Source of the DNA: an uncultured Bacteroidales bacterium | GTDB lineage: Bacteria > Bacteroidota > Bacteroidia > Bacteroidales > Bacteroidaceae | Direction: 5' to 3' | NCBI GenBank assembly: GCA_902775975.1 | Contig: CACYOC010000028.1 | Coordinates: forward strand, 1 to 40,895 | DNA length: 40,895 nt | Shown here: one piece after another, positions 8,012-15,649 of the stretch | Layout: each line of letters opens with the position of its first letter | Position numbering within the stretch: position 1 is the stretch's first letter | Translations under genes and position numbers: made by a program | Notes under the pieces: generated by a model | What the model saw: only the letters and a program-made list of their open reading frames with translations | What the model was told of the DNA's origin: nothing | The model's database searches: none

Positions 8012-8860
8012 TCACTCGTCAGCCAGATAGTCGGACAGCCCCTCGGCATCCTCCTCGTCGTCCTCGCCGTCAATGCTGAACGTCGTGCGGTAGTTGTCCT
8101 CGGTGATGTCCTCGTCGTTGGGCTCTTCCAACTCGATGTCGTCTTCGTCAGGACGGTTGTAGTTGTCCTCGGGCAGGTCGGCATCCTCGTCCTCTTCCTC
8201 GTCGCCGAAGCTATACGAAGAGTCAAACTTCATGCGAGGCTTGGCGGCAGCGGGCTTGGCTTTGGCAAAGATGGCCTCTACCCACAGTCCTTTCTCCACT
8301 TCCAGCACCTCGTAGCCGTCGGCAACCTTCTTCTCGTACATGCCGCCTTTCTTGTGCAGACGGTCCTTCGGAAGGGTAGTGGTGGAGATGTCGAAACCGC
8401 TCTCAATGATGTCCTGGATTGACTGCGACAGCGACTCCCAGCCACCGCCGAAGTTGCGGTCCAGCACCTCGATGAGCTTGGCGGCGGAGATGTGACGAAT
8501 GTTCTCGTACGTCAGGTCGGTGACGCGCATAATGGGACGCTTCTTGATAGCCCACGTCATCTTGCCACTGTCGGAAATGTTGAACGAACCTACCTGGTAA
8601 CCCTGCTGCACGTACTTCTCGGCCAGCGCCTTGTCGTTGTCCTTCACCTCCTCAACCAGGAAAGCACTGCGGATAATCGACGCAAAGTAGCGCAGGTTCT
8701 CCTTCATCTCGGCATCCTTACTGGACGACTCCAACATGCGGAAGATGTCGTTCTCCTGAACGTCCCAGACGCTGCTCTTCGTGATTGACTTCAGGCTCAG
8801 AGCCTCATTGTCCTGATTCTCAGTTGTTGTTTTTGTTGATTTTGATGATTTCTTAGCCAT
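8012..8860 (-). CDS. Conserved Bacteroidales protein with acidic C-terminal tail, function unknown
   Basis: 282 residues. Not recognised. A Lys/Ser/Thr-rich start (MAKKSSKSTKTTTENQ) leads into a folded-looking middle (about residues 25-200) with no motif I can name. The last 70 or so residues are very rich in Asp and Glu (for example GDEEEDEDADLPEDNYN), reminiscent of RNA polymerase delta-like tails or nucleic-acid mimics, but that is only a composition match. No signal peptide or membrane segment, so cytoplasmic. It precedes hppA by 43 bp on the same strand. A -7 box TACATTTG at 8891-8898 (minus) lies about 30 bp upstream, back to back with the rarA promoter. Confidence 0.6.
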   Translation of the reverse strand: MAKKSSKSTKTTTENQDNEALSLKSITKSSVWDVQENDIFRMLESSSKDAEMKENLRYFASIIRSAFLVEEVKDNDKALAEKYVQQGYQVGSFNISDSGKMTWAIKKRPIMRVTDLTYENIRHISAAKLIEVLDRNFGGGWESLSQSIQDIIESGFDISTTTLPKDRLHKKGGMYEKKVADGYEVLEVEKGLWVEAIFAKAKPAAAKPRMKFDSSYSFGDEEEDEDADLPEDNYNRPDEDDIELEEPNDEDITEDNYRTTFSIDGEDDEEDAEGLSDYLADE

Positions 8861-8890
8861 ACTCTAATTGCTTAATTTCAAAATTTTCTG

Positions 8891-8898
8891 CAAATGTA
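8891..8898 (-). promoter_or_regulatory. -7 box for the acidic-protein/hppA transcript
   Basis: TACATTTG on the minus strand, with a partial -33 box CTTG 20 nt upstream (8919-8922). It overlaps the rarA promoter region on the other strand. Confidence 0.5.
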
Positions 8899-8942
8899 CA
8901 CACTTTATTTGCGTTTTACAAGTTTTTTCCTGTTTTTTTTTG

Positions 8943-8950
8943 TACTTTTG
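8943..8950 (+). promoter_or_regulatory. -7 box of the rarA promoter
   Basis: TACTTTTG ends only 9 nt before the rarA ATG at 8960, so the transcript would be nearly leaderless. The -33 box is not clear. Confidence 0.55.
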
Positions 8951-8959
8951 CAGCAAGTT

Positions 8960-10345
8960 ATGTCAGAACCATTAGCAGAAAGACTACGTCCACGCACGCT
9001 CGACGACTATATCGGACAGCAACATCTCGTGGGAGAAGGCGCCGTATTACGCAAGATGATCGACGCCGGACGCATCTCGTCGTTCATCCTCTGGGGACCG
9101 CCGGGGGTGGGTAAGACCACCCTGGCGCAAATCATTGCCAACCGCCTGCAGACACCCTTCTTCACGCTGTCGGCAGTCACCAGCGGCGTCAAGGACGTTC
9201 GCGACGTCATTGAACGTGCACAGAAGGGGCGCTTCTTCAACGAGGCGTCACCCATCTTGTTCATCGACGAGATACACCGCTTCTCCAAGTCACAGCAAGA
9301 CTCACTGCTCGGCGCCGTCGAGAAGGGCATCGTCACACTCATCGGTGCCACCACCGAGAACCCTTCCTTCGAGGTCATCCGTCCGCTCCTGTCCCGTTGT
9401 CAGCTCTATGTCCTCAAGTCGCTCGACAAGTCCGACCTTGAACAACTGCTGCACCGGGCCGTCACGCAAGACGTCTTCCTCAAGGAGCGCAACATCCAGT
9501 TCCAGGAAACCGCCGCCCTCCTGCGCTTCAGCGGTGGCGACGCCCGCAAGCTCCTCAACATCCTCGAGCTCGTAGTAGAAACCGCCGCCACCACTCCCGA
9601 TGCTTCTCCATCGGGCTCCGCCACCACTCCCGATGCTTCTCCATCGGGTTCCGCCGCCACTCCCGGTGCTTCTCCATCGGGTTCCGCCGCAGTGCCCAGC
9701 GATTCATCGCTGGTCATCACCAACGCCCTCGTCGAGCAGTGCCTGCAGCAGAACCCCCTGGCCTACGACAAGAACGGCGAGATGCACTACGACATCATCT
9801 CCGCCTTCATCAAGAGCATCCGTGGCAGCGACCCCGACGCCGCCCTCTACTGGATGGCACGCATGATAGAGGGTGGGGAAGACCCGCAGTTCATTGCCCG
9901 CCGCATGGTCATCTCGGCCTCCGAGGACATCGGACTCGCCAACCCCAACGCACTGCTGCTCGCCAATGCCGCCTTCGACACCGTCATGAAGATTGGCTGG
10001 CCCGAGGCACGCATCGCACTGGCAGAGGCGTGCGTCTATCTCGCCACGTCGCCCAAGAGCAACTCGGCCTACCTCGGCATCGACACCGCTCTCGCCAAGG
10101 TGCGCCAGACCGGCAACCTGCCCGTACCCTTGCACCTGCGCAACGCTCCGACGTCGCTCATGAAAGACCTCGGCTACAGCGACGGCTACAAATATCCGCA
10201 CGACTACCAGGGTCACTTCACCCCGCAGCAGTACATGCCCGACGACCTGCAGAACGAGCGCCTGTGGCATGCACAACATTCGCCCGCAGAGGAAAAGCTC
10301 TACGAGCGAATGCTCAACTACTGGGGCAACCGCTTCAAGGATTAG
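8960..10345 (+). CDS. rarA: Replication-associated recombination protein A (RarA/MgsA, AAA+ ATPase)
   Basis: 461 residues. A clamp-loader-like AAA+ ATPase that acts at stalled replication forks. Seen: PLAERLRPRTLDDYIGQQHL at the N-terminus, Walker A WGPPGVGKTT (about residue 46), Walker B LFIDEIHRF (about residue 100), the sensor-1 segment LIGATTENPSFEV, and the C-terminal MIEGGEDPQFIARRMVISASEDIGLANP typical of the family. Start at 8960 (MSEPLAERLRP): an in-frame ATG 66 nt upstream precedes the -7 box and is rejected. Oddity: the linker between the AAA+ lid and the C-terminal domain carries a Pro/Ser/Gly/Ala-rich insertion made of three 33-nt repeats (9590-9688). Confidence 0.95.
   Translation: MSEPLAERLRPRTLDDYIGQQHLVGEGAVLRKMIDAGRISSFILWGPPGVGKTTLAQIIANRLQTPFFTLSAVTSGVKDVRDVIERAQKGRFFNEASPILFIDEIHRFSKSQQDSLLGAVEKGIVTLIGATTENPSFEVIRPLLSRCQLYVLKSLDKSDLEQLLHRAVTQDVFLKERNIQFQETAALLRFSGGDARKLLNILELVVETAATTPDASPSGSATTPDASPSGSAATPGASPSGSAAVPSDSSLVITNALVEQCLQQNPLAYDKNGEMHYDIISAFIKSIRGSDPDAALYWMARMIEGGEDPQFIARRMVISASEDIGLANPNALLLANAAFDTVMKIGWPEARIALAEACVYLATSPKSNSAYLGIDTALAKVRQTGNLPVPLHLRNAPTSLMKDLGYSDGYKYPHDYQGHFTPQQYMPDDLQNERLWHAQHSPAEEKLYERMLNYWGNRFKD
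9590..9688 (+). repeat. Three in-frame 33-nt hairpin repeats inside rarA
   Basis: Units at 9590, 9623 and 9656, each coding for TTPDASPSGSA or a close variant. Each unit holds an inverted repeat (CCCGATG, loop CTTCTC, CATCGGG; G-U in the third). A different perfect hairpin follows at 9696-9713 (CCAGCGA, TTCA, TCGCTGG). Confidence 0.85.
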
Positions 10346-10351
10346 CCCCGT

Positions 10352-10514
10352 CGCCTTCCTGCGCCTGGCGGTTCACCCGCCAGGGTTTACCGTTTGCTTC
10401 GTGCTTGCTTCTCGCCTTCCTGCGCCTGGCGGTTCACCCGCCAGGGTTTACCGTTTGCTTCGTGCTTGCTTCTCGCCTTCCCGCGCCTGGCGGTTCACCC
10501 GCCAGGGTTTACCG
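10352..10514 (-). repeat. REP-like array 1: palindromic 61-bp unit, 2.7 copies
   Basis: Copies at 10352-10412, 10413-10473 and 10474-10514 (partial). Each holds a perfect 8-bp stem, CCTGGCGG and CCGCCAGG, around the loop GTGAA (read on the minus strand). The array fills the gap between the stops of rarA and the convergent alcohol dehydrogenase; the dehydrogenase TAA (10509-10511) lies at its edge. Confidence 0.9.
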
Positions 10515-11690
10515 CGCCATTTCGTATATCCTGCGCATAGCGGCACTGTCGAGCACCTCGATGGCGCCCAGCGTGATGGTACCGCCCCGCGAGCACTTAT
10601 CCACCATGACGCTGATCTCCTCGTCCGTCACCTCACGACCTATCAGCTCACGGATGTTCGTCGGCATGCCAATCTTCCGATACCAGTCCTCCATCGCACG
10701 GATGCCCTTCTCTGCCGTCTCTTCAGGATGCGAGAAGTCATTCTCTACACCCATCACATTGACAGCAAATTGCACGAAACGGCTCATGTGTTTCTTCATG
10801 ACGTATCGCGCCCACGACGGCCACAACGCTGCCAGTCCGGCACCGTGGGTCACGCCGAACAGCGCGCTCAGCTCGTGCTCCAGACGGTGCGTGGCGAAGT
10901 CTTTCTCCGTACCACATTCCGTCAGGTCGTTATGTGCCAGCGACCCTGCCCACATGATCTGGGCGCGGTGGCGGTAGTCCTCGGGGTGCTCCATGACCAC
11001 CAGTGCCGCGTCCTTCACCGTGCGCAGCAGTGCCTCGCTGATAGCGTCAGTCAGCGTCATGTCGTCCACCGTCGTGAAGTAGCGCTCCATGGTGTGCATC
11101 ATGATGTCCGTGGCTCCGGCAGCCGTTTGGTACGGGGGTAGGGTGTAGGTACGCTCGGGGTTCATCACCGCAAAGCGGCAGCGGCACAGGTCGCTGTTAA
11201 TGCCGCGCTTGATGAGTCCGTCGTCCTTCGTGATGACACAGCTACTCGACATCTCCGAGCCTGCTGCAGGAATCGTCAGCACCGTACCGATGGGCAGACA
11301 CTGCGCAGGAACGGCCTTGCCAGCCCAGAAGTCCCACACGTCGCCGTCGTAGGGTACGCCGTAGCCGATAGCCTTGGCGGAGTCGATGACCGAGCCGCCG
11401 CCCACTGCCAACAGGAAATCGACCTGTTCACGGCGACACAGTTCAATGCCCTGATACACCAGCGACAATAGGGGGTTTGGCACCACGCCGCCCAGCTCCA
11501 CGAAGCTGATGCCGGCATCTTGCAGCTGCTGGTGAACTACGCCCAGCAGTCCAGAGCGTTCGGCAGAACCGCCGCCATAGTGTATCAGCACCTTATGACC
11601 ACCGTTGGCTTTCACCAGCTGTCCAATCTGTTTCTCAGCGTTGCGTCCGAACACCACACGGGTCGGCGCATAAAAATTAAAGTCTTTCAT
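10509..11690 (-). CDS. Iron-containing alcohol dehydrogenase (BdhA/YqhD-like)
   Basis: 393 residues. An NAD(P)H-dependent alcohol/aldehyde oxidoreductase of the group III, metal-dependent family; likely reduces aldehydes in the cytoplasm. The N-terminal Rossmann-like part has HYGGGSAERSG and the dinucleotide motif AVGGGSVIDSAKAIGYG. The C-terminal helical domain carries the metal ligands in ATDIMMHTMERY and in THRLEHELSALFGVTHGAGLA. Start at 11690; the leader is about 140 nt. Its 3' end abuts REP-like array 1. Confidence 0.92.
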   Translation of the reverse strand: MKDFNFYAPTRVVFGRNAEKQIGQLVKANGGHKVLIHYGGGSAERSGLLGVVHQQLQDAGISFVELGGVVPNPLLSLVYQGIELCRREQVDFLLAVGGGSVIDSAKAIGYGVPYDGDVWDFWAGKAVPAQCLPIGTVLTIPAAGSEMSSSCVITKDDGLIKRGINSDLCRCRFAVMNPERTYTLPPYQTAAGATDIMMHTMERYFTTVDDMTLTDAISEALLRTVKDAALVVMEHPEDYRHRAQIMWAGSLAHNDLTECGTEKDFATHRLEHELSALFGVTHGAGLAALWPSWARYVMKKHMSRFVQFAVNVMGVENDFSHPEETAEKGIRAMEDWYRKIGMPTNIRELIGREVTDEEISVMVDKCSRGGTITLGAIEVLDSAAMRRIYEMAR

Positions 11691-11836
11691 ATCTTATCAA
11701 TTTTTCATTCTTTCTTCAAATCTCCATCGTTTTTACGAACCTCATGCTTCTTATTCTTATTTTTGCTCGTTTTCACAAGCTCCAGGCTTCTTATACGAAT
11801 TTTTGCCCTTTTTCTGAGAAAAAAATTTTCCGTTTG

Positions 11837-11867
11837 CAAATATAGCGAAAATTTTCATTCCTGCAAA
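11837..11867 (-). promoter_or_regulatory. Promoter of the alcohol dehydrogenase gene
   Basis: Minus-strand TTTG (11864-11867), 19-nt spacer, TATATTTG (11837-11844), an exact match to the Bacteroidetes consensus. It predicts a leader of about 140 nt. Confidence 0.8.
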
Positions 11868-11961
11868 GTTCACGTACGATTCCCCAAAGTATTTTAAGAA
11901 TAAATAGGAATTAAGACCTAATCATGGGGGGCTGTTTCCTTTCCATATATTACCTATTTAT

Positions 11962-11977
11962 CATAATACGTATTATG
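11962..11977. promoter_or_regulatory. Perfect 16-bp palindrome, possible operator
   Basis: CATAATAC followed by GTATTATG, with no central spacer. It lies in the gap between the alcohol dehydrogenase promoter and the 22-bp repeats, a typical look for a dimeric repressor site, but no regulator gene is adjacent. Confidence 0.4.
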
Positions 11978-12180
11978 TTTCAAAAGTGCCTTTCATGGCT
12001 GGTGGTCTATTTTGGGCTGTTTTTTAAGGGATACGACCTCATGTCTGGAATTCGGTTATTATTTTGATGCTAATACCTTATTATATATATAAGAATGCGT
12101 ACGTTTTTGGAGCGCGATGATTTTTTCCGGCGAAAACCAAGGGTCTGTATTTCCTAATCCAAGTATGCGAACGGTTCGTG

Positions 12181-12290
12181 CGGACTATGCGCACTAAGCG
12201 TCCGGACTATGCACACTCATGTTGCGGACTATGCGCACTCGTGTTGCGGACTATGCGCACTGACCATCCGGACCGTCCGCACTGAGCTTC
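12181..12290. repeat. Five iteron-like 22-bp direct repeats
   Basis: Copies start at 12181, 12203, 12225, 12247 and 12269, an exact 22-bp period. The core is CGGACTATGCGCACT (the last copy CGGACCGTCCGCACT) followed by 7 variable bases. The array ends 18 bp from the stop of the primase-like gene. An exact two-helical-turn period puts all copies on one face of the DNA, as in plasmid iterons. The rest of the 618-bp gap (11691-12308) holds the dehydrogenase promoter, the 16-bp palindrome and AT-rich DNA with nothing else visible. Confidence 0.85.
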
Positions 12291-12308
12291 CAGACGATCG
12301 TTACATCC

Positions 12309-13226
12309 TCATGGAGGATGCAGCAGCAAGTCTGCCAGGTCGGTGTTGGCGGGATATTGCTCCAAGTGGTCGCTAATGGTATAACTGATGTCGTTGCACG
12401 ACTGCATGTTTCTGCTCCACTTTTCTAAGCAACCGCTGTCGGGAAACAGTACGACGCGCCGCCCCTTCAGACATTGGCATTTCTGGGCATTGAGACCGCC
12501 GCTGCCACAGGTGGCGAGCCACAGATGTTCGGGATGTACGGCAGCCATGACGAGCGCCGTTTTCTCGCTTTCCACGAGACACACGGTGGCGTCAGGACGT
12601 GTGGGCAACAGGTGCTGTCCGAAGAAGCACTGTACCAGCGGGAAGTCCTGTCGCAACAGGCCTTGGCGAATCATTCGTGCATGTACCCAGCCCTGATAGC
12701 CATCACGATGGCCATCGGTACGATATTGCATGATATGACCGGTACGGATGCGCTGGTGCTCATCGACTTGCCAGAAGATGACCTCACCACGGCGGGTGGC
12801 TCCGATGTGGTAGTTGTCGTAGAGACACTGAATTGCTGCTTCGCTGACGCCCAACCGCTGGATGCACGTTTCGCAGAACCACTGCCAAAAGGTGCTGTGT
12901 GGCGAGTGGCTTTGTGCCATATAGCCCTCGGGCAACGGTTCAATGATAAGGGGGCGCGACGGCTGTTGTACGATGACCTTCAGGGGTTGTTCGTCAGGCC
13001 GTGCCCATGGCTGGTCGCGGAAGAATTCTGCGGGTTTGTAGTGGTAGCCGCAGCTGTGTTCATGGTCGCAGCGCCCTACCCGGTTATCGACATACTGACA
13101 GTCGCGTTGTGTATCGACATAGCGCACGAAGCATCGCTTTCGTCCACACTGTGGACAGGTGGTTTTCTGTTGGCGGCGACCCGTCACACGAGGATCGTCT
13201 AAACAATATCTATAATTGTTATTCAT
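12309..13226 (-). CDS. TOPRIM primase-like protein with zinc finger (DUF6371-like)
   Basis: 305 residues. Looks like the primase-type protein found on Bacteroidetes plasmids and integrated elements. An N-terminal zinc-binding region has Cys pairs at about 24/27 and 53/59 (TTCPQCGRKRC and GRCDHEHSCGYH). The C-terminal half has TOPRIM features: VESEKTA (about 218-224, with the metal-binding Glu), LATCGSGGLN, and VVLFPDSG (Asp of the second motif). RNA-primer synthesis is inferred. It follows the helicase-like gene on the same strand after about 115 bp; that gap has no clear promoter. The function name is a fold-level call. Confidence 0.75.
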   Translation of the reverse strand: MNNNYRYCLDDPRVTGRRQQKTTCPQCGRKRCFVRYVDTQRDCQYVDNRVGRCDHEHSCGYHYKPAEFFRDQPWARPDEQPLKVIVQQPSRPLIIEPLPEGYMAQSHSPHSTFWQWFCETCIQRLGVSEAAIQCLYDNYHIGATRRGEVIFWQVDEHQRIRTGHIMQYRTDGHRDGYQGWVHARMIRQGLLRQDFPLVQCFFGQHLLPTRPDATVCLVESEKTALVMAAVHPEHLWLATCGSGGLNAQKCQCLKGRRVVLFPDSGCLEKWSRNMQSCNDISYTISDHLEQYPANTDLADLLLHPP

Positions 13227-13340
13227 GTGTTCTGATAATTATGTGTAAAACATGTGTTTTTTTGACGGATTCTCGTCGGTCCGTCAAAACCACCATATAT
13301 ATAGGTGGTATTTGACAGACAGACAAAAATCTTTCCGCGG

Positions 13341-14444
13341 TCAGAAGGCCAAAGCGGTGTCTTCTGAGGCATGGATAAAGCCATTCACCTCCAACAACGT
13401 CTTTTCCTTGATGCACTGAGAGATGAAGGCTGACACGGTTTGTCGAGTCAGCTCAAACTTCTTGCAGAGAATCTCCGTCAGCTGCTTGCGGCTCATGCTG
13501 CCGCCATTGTCGCGGATGCACAGCAGCGCATAGTCCAGACGTTCCTTCAACTTCTGTTGCGAAGCCTCCTGGCGGCGCAGTGCCAAGTCCTGACGGCGCT
13601 TCTCCAGCTGCTGCTGGCGCTGCTCGTCGGCATCGACAATGTAACCTTCGGCAGTGAACATGATGCTCCAGTCGGGCATCTCCTGATGGCGAGCATCGCC
13701 ACACGTCACGGTGATGACCGTATCCATCTTCTTACACTCCAGCACCGTACCGGCCTTCTGCGCCAGCATAGTACCCAGGTGACCGCGCATGTTGTGGTCA
13801 TCGTCGGCCTTATTGGTGTGCAGCACGCAGACGATGGCACAGTGACGCTCCTCGGCAATGCACAGCAGTTCGTGAATAAGCTGCTTGGCCATCGACTCGT
13901 CGTTGAACGACGCCACGAACTCCACGATGCCGTCAATGATGACCACGTCAGGCCCGTAGTCCTGAATCAGCAGCCGCAGGTCGTCCAGCAGCAGCTGGAA
14001 GTCGCGCTTCCTCAGTGCATACACCGCCAGATGGGTGTCCACGTACTCCGCCTCACGACCCGTCATCTGCATCACGTCGGTCACGATGAGCTTCACGTCC
14101 GACTGCTTCTGCTCCGTGTCGAGATACAGCACACGGGGTTGCTCCAGTGGCGACTCCACACGGAACTGCCGCTGGTTCATCCATGCCGCCAGACACACCT
14201 TCAAGGCCGTTGTCTTGCCGCACTTCTGCTTACCCTTGATGGCATGGATGTCCTCACGGGCGAAGACCCCTACTCCATCGACTGTCAGCGTCGGCTGCTC
14301 CGGCGGCACCTCCGTACCACTCATGATACGCAGCGCATCCAGTTGTTCACGACGCTTCTGTGCAGCCTTTTCCTCTGCCGTCGGCTGCTCCACGGCCTGG
14401 CCGACGATATCGTCAACCAGCGTCTTCTTAACTTTTTCTTCCAT
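13341..14444 (-). CDS. RecA-fold helicase/ATPase (RepA-like, AAA_25)
   Basis: 367 residues. Walker A is GKQKCGKTTA (about 71-80) and Walker B VVIIDG (about 167-172), with PRVLYLDTEQ and CVLHTNKADDDHNMRGHLG between and after, as in hexameric RepA-type plasmid helicases. The C-terminal 70 residues resemble a winged helix (MSRKQLTEILCKKFELTRQTVSAFIS). A charged stretch rich in Gln, Arg and Glu (about residues 275-305) is probably a coiled coil. It likely unwinds DNA for an element's own replication together with the primase-like protein. Start at 14444, with an A-rich leader instead of a Shine-Dalgarno. Confidence 0.78.
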   Translation of the reverse strand: MEEKVKKTLVDDIVGQAVEQPTAEEKAAQKRREQLDALRIMSGTEVPPEQPTLTVDGVGVFAREDIHAIKGKQKCGKTTALKVCLAAWMNQRQFRVESPLEQPRVLYLDTEQKQSDVKLIVTDVMQMTGREAEYVDTHLAVYALRKRDFQLLLDDLRLLIQDYGPDVVIIDGIVEFVASFNDESMAKQLIHELLCIAEERHCAIVCVLHTNKADDDHNMRGHLGTMLAQKAGTVLECKKMDTVITVTCGDARHQEMPDWSIMFTAEGYIVDADEQRQQQLEKRRQDLALRRQEASQQKLKERLDYALLCIRDNGGSMSRKQLTEILCKKFELTRQTVSAFISQCIKEKTLLEVNGFIHASEDTALAF

Positions 14445-14603
14445 TTTTCTATGTTTTTTTGGAAGTTAAACAAAGAGGACGTCCTGATGCCCCGCATCCT
14501 TTTCAACCGGTCAGACACAAAGGCACCGCACCCGGGAGTTTCCCAAATGCGGTGCAAAGATAGCCAATATAAAAGAAATTGCAGTGTTACCCCTTCATTC
14601 GCA

Positions 14604-14714
14604 GCTATAGTACATATCTATAGCAAAAAAAACAACGACTTAACGCCTTAAGCCGTTGAACCTATAGTAAAAAATCCGCAAACCTATAGTACGTAAAATG
14701 CACGACCTATAGTA
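14604..14714. repeat. CTATAG-core repeats upstream of the helicase-like gene
   Basis: CCTATAGTA occurs at 14661, 14683 and 14706 (22- and 23-bp steps); related GCTATAGTA and TCTATAGCA at 14604 and 14617. An imperfect hairpin (AACGACTTAA, CGCC, TTAAGCCGTT) lies at 14634-14657 between the two groups. The array fills most of the 292-bp gap between the helicase-like gene and the next gene. Confidence 0.7.
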
Positions 14715-14736
14715 AAGAATACTAAATTAGTGAAAA

Positions 14737-15519
14737 TCAGTCACATATCTTATTAACCTTTCTGTAGTGTTTTACAGCCTTATCCTTTAGTGCGTCAAAT
14801 GTACCTGCAACACCGCCCTCCATTTTAAAGGCCGACTGTATCAGAGAATCCCATGAGGATTTTATGCCAAACGACGAACAGAACTTTCTACCTACTTCAG
14901 CCTCGCTGACCCTTGAACCGTCTTCATGCTTGAAATGACCTGACATAGCCATGGCCTTAACTACTCTCGCTGTCTCACTTTGGTTAGTCAATACAATGCG
15001 TTTCGACGGAGGCAATGGTTCCCCCTCAAACTGCTCTGAGGGGGCATTGGCTATCAATTCTTTACGCTTCTGGTCGGCAGGTTCCTTAAACTTATTGAAA
15101 TACTGTTTAGACTCGTTATCTGTTGAGAAGACTTTTTCTATGTAATTCAAGTGCTTTTGGGATATTTTAGTGTTATTAGCTAATACATAGTACACACAGC
15201 CAAAAATGACAGCCGCCTCCCATGTTTTGTTAACATGGAAATTACCGAAATCCATATTGTTGGCATGAGAGGTTACTAGAACACCTCCCTTATATCGTAA
15301 AAGAGCAGTTGGAAAATTAGGGCTGGCTTTTTCCAGTCCTTCACATATGGTTTTAACAGCACTGATAACTGAATACTCTATGAAACTATTGAGATGGAGT
15401 CTATTACAATCTTGTGGAGCCTCAATATAAAAATCCACCATGATTTTCAGTGCACCACAATAGGGCTCTTCTATCTGAGCAAGACTATCTTGATTCTGGT
15501 AAAATTTCTTTATTTCCAT
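14737..15519 (-). CDS. Protein of unknown function in the replication-like island
   Basis: 260 residues, not recognised. No signal peptide or membrane helix. The N-terminal half (FYIEAPQDCNRLHLNSFIEY, then NMDFGNFHVNKTWEAAVIFG) seems globular. The C-terminal part is basic and helical (SEAEVGRKFCSSFGIKSSWDS...FDALKDKAVKHYRK), as in DNA-binding proteins. An initiator or regulator that reads the CTATAG repeats just downstream of it would fit, but nothing proves it. Codon use and base content are more AT-rich than the flanking core genes. The start at 15519 (MEIKKFYQNQD) is chosen because the promoter at 15538-15568 lies inside the longer reading frame. Confidence 0.6.
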   Translation of the reverse strand: MEIKKFYQNQDSLAQIEEPYCGALKIMVDFYIEAPQDCNRLHLNSFIEYSVISAVKTICEGLEKASPNFPTALLRYKGGVLVTSHANNMDFGNFHVNKTWEAAVIFGCVYYVLANNTKISQKHLNYIEKVFSTDNESKQYFNKFKEPADQKRKELIANAPSEQFEGEPLPPSKRIVLTNQSETARVVKAMAMSGHFKHEDGSRVSEAEVGRKFCSSFGIKSSWDSLIQSAFKMEGGVAGTFDALKDKAVKHYRKVNKICD

Positions 15520-15537
15520 CGTTTTTCCTTTTTTGTG

Positions 15538-15568
15538 CAAAGGTACAAAAAATCCCCACAATTCCAAA
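15538..15568 (-). promoter_or_regulatory. Promoter of the 260-residue unknown gene, overlapping a terminator
   Basis: Minus-strand TTTG (15565-15568), 19-nt spacer, TACCTTTG (15538-15545). The -33 box is the loop of the terminator hairpin at 15553-15580. Confidence 0.8.
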
Positions 15569-15580
15569 GAATCATGGGGA
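15547..15580 (-). terminator. Intrinsic terminator of the secreted-protein gene
   Basis: On the minus strand, TCCCCATGATTC pairs with GAATTGTGGGGA (two central mismatches) around a TTTG loop, and is followed by six T. It ends the transcript of 15650-16216 and overlaps the next promoter. Confidence 0.65.
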
Positions 15581-15649
15581 AATTTGCTACAAAGCGCACA
15601 ATTACAATACATAATAAGGGAAACTGTGCACGTAATATATGAGTGACAC

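Noticed and set aside
10269-11141. Open frame on the plus strand across array 1 and the dehydrogenase
   Set aside because: It is antisense to a well-conserved dehydrogenase gene and opens inside rarA.
12181-12290. 22-bp repeats considered as a small CRISPR
   Set aside because: The constant part is 15 bp and the variable part only 7 bp, far too short for spacers.
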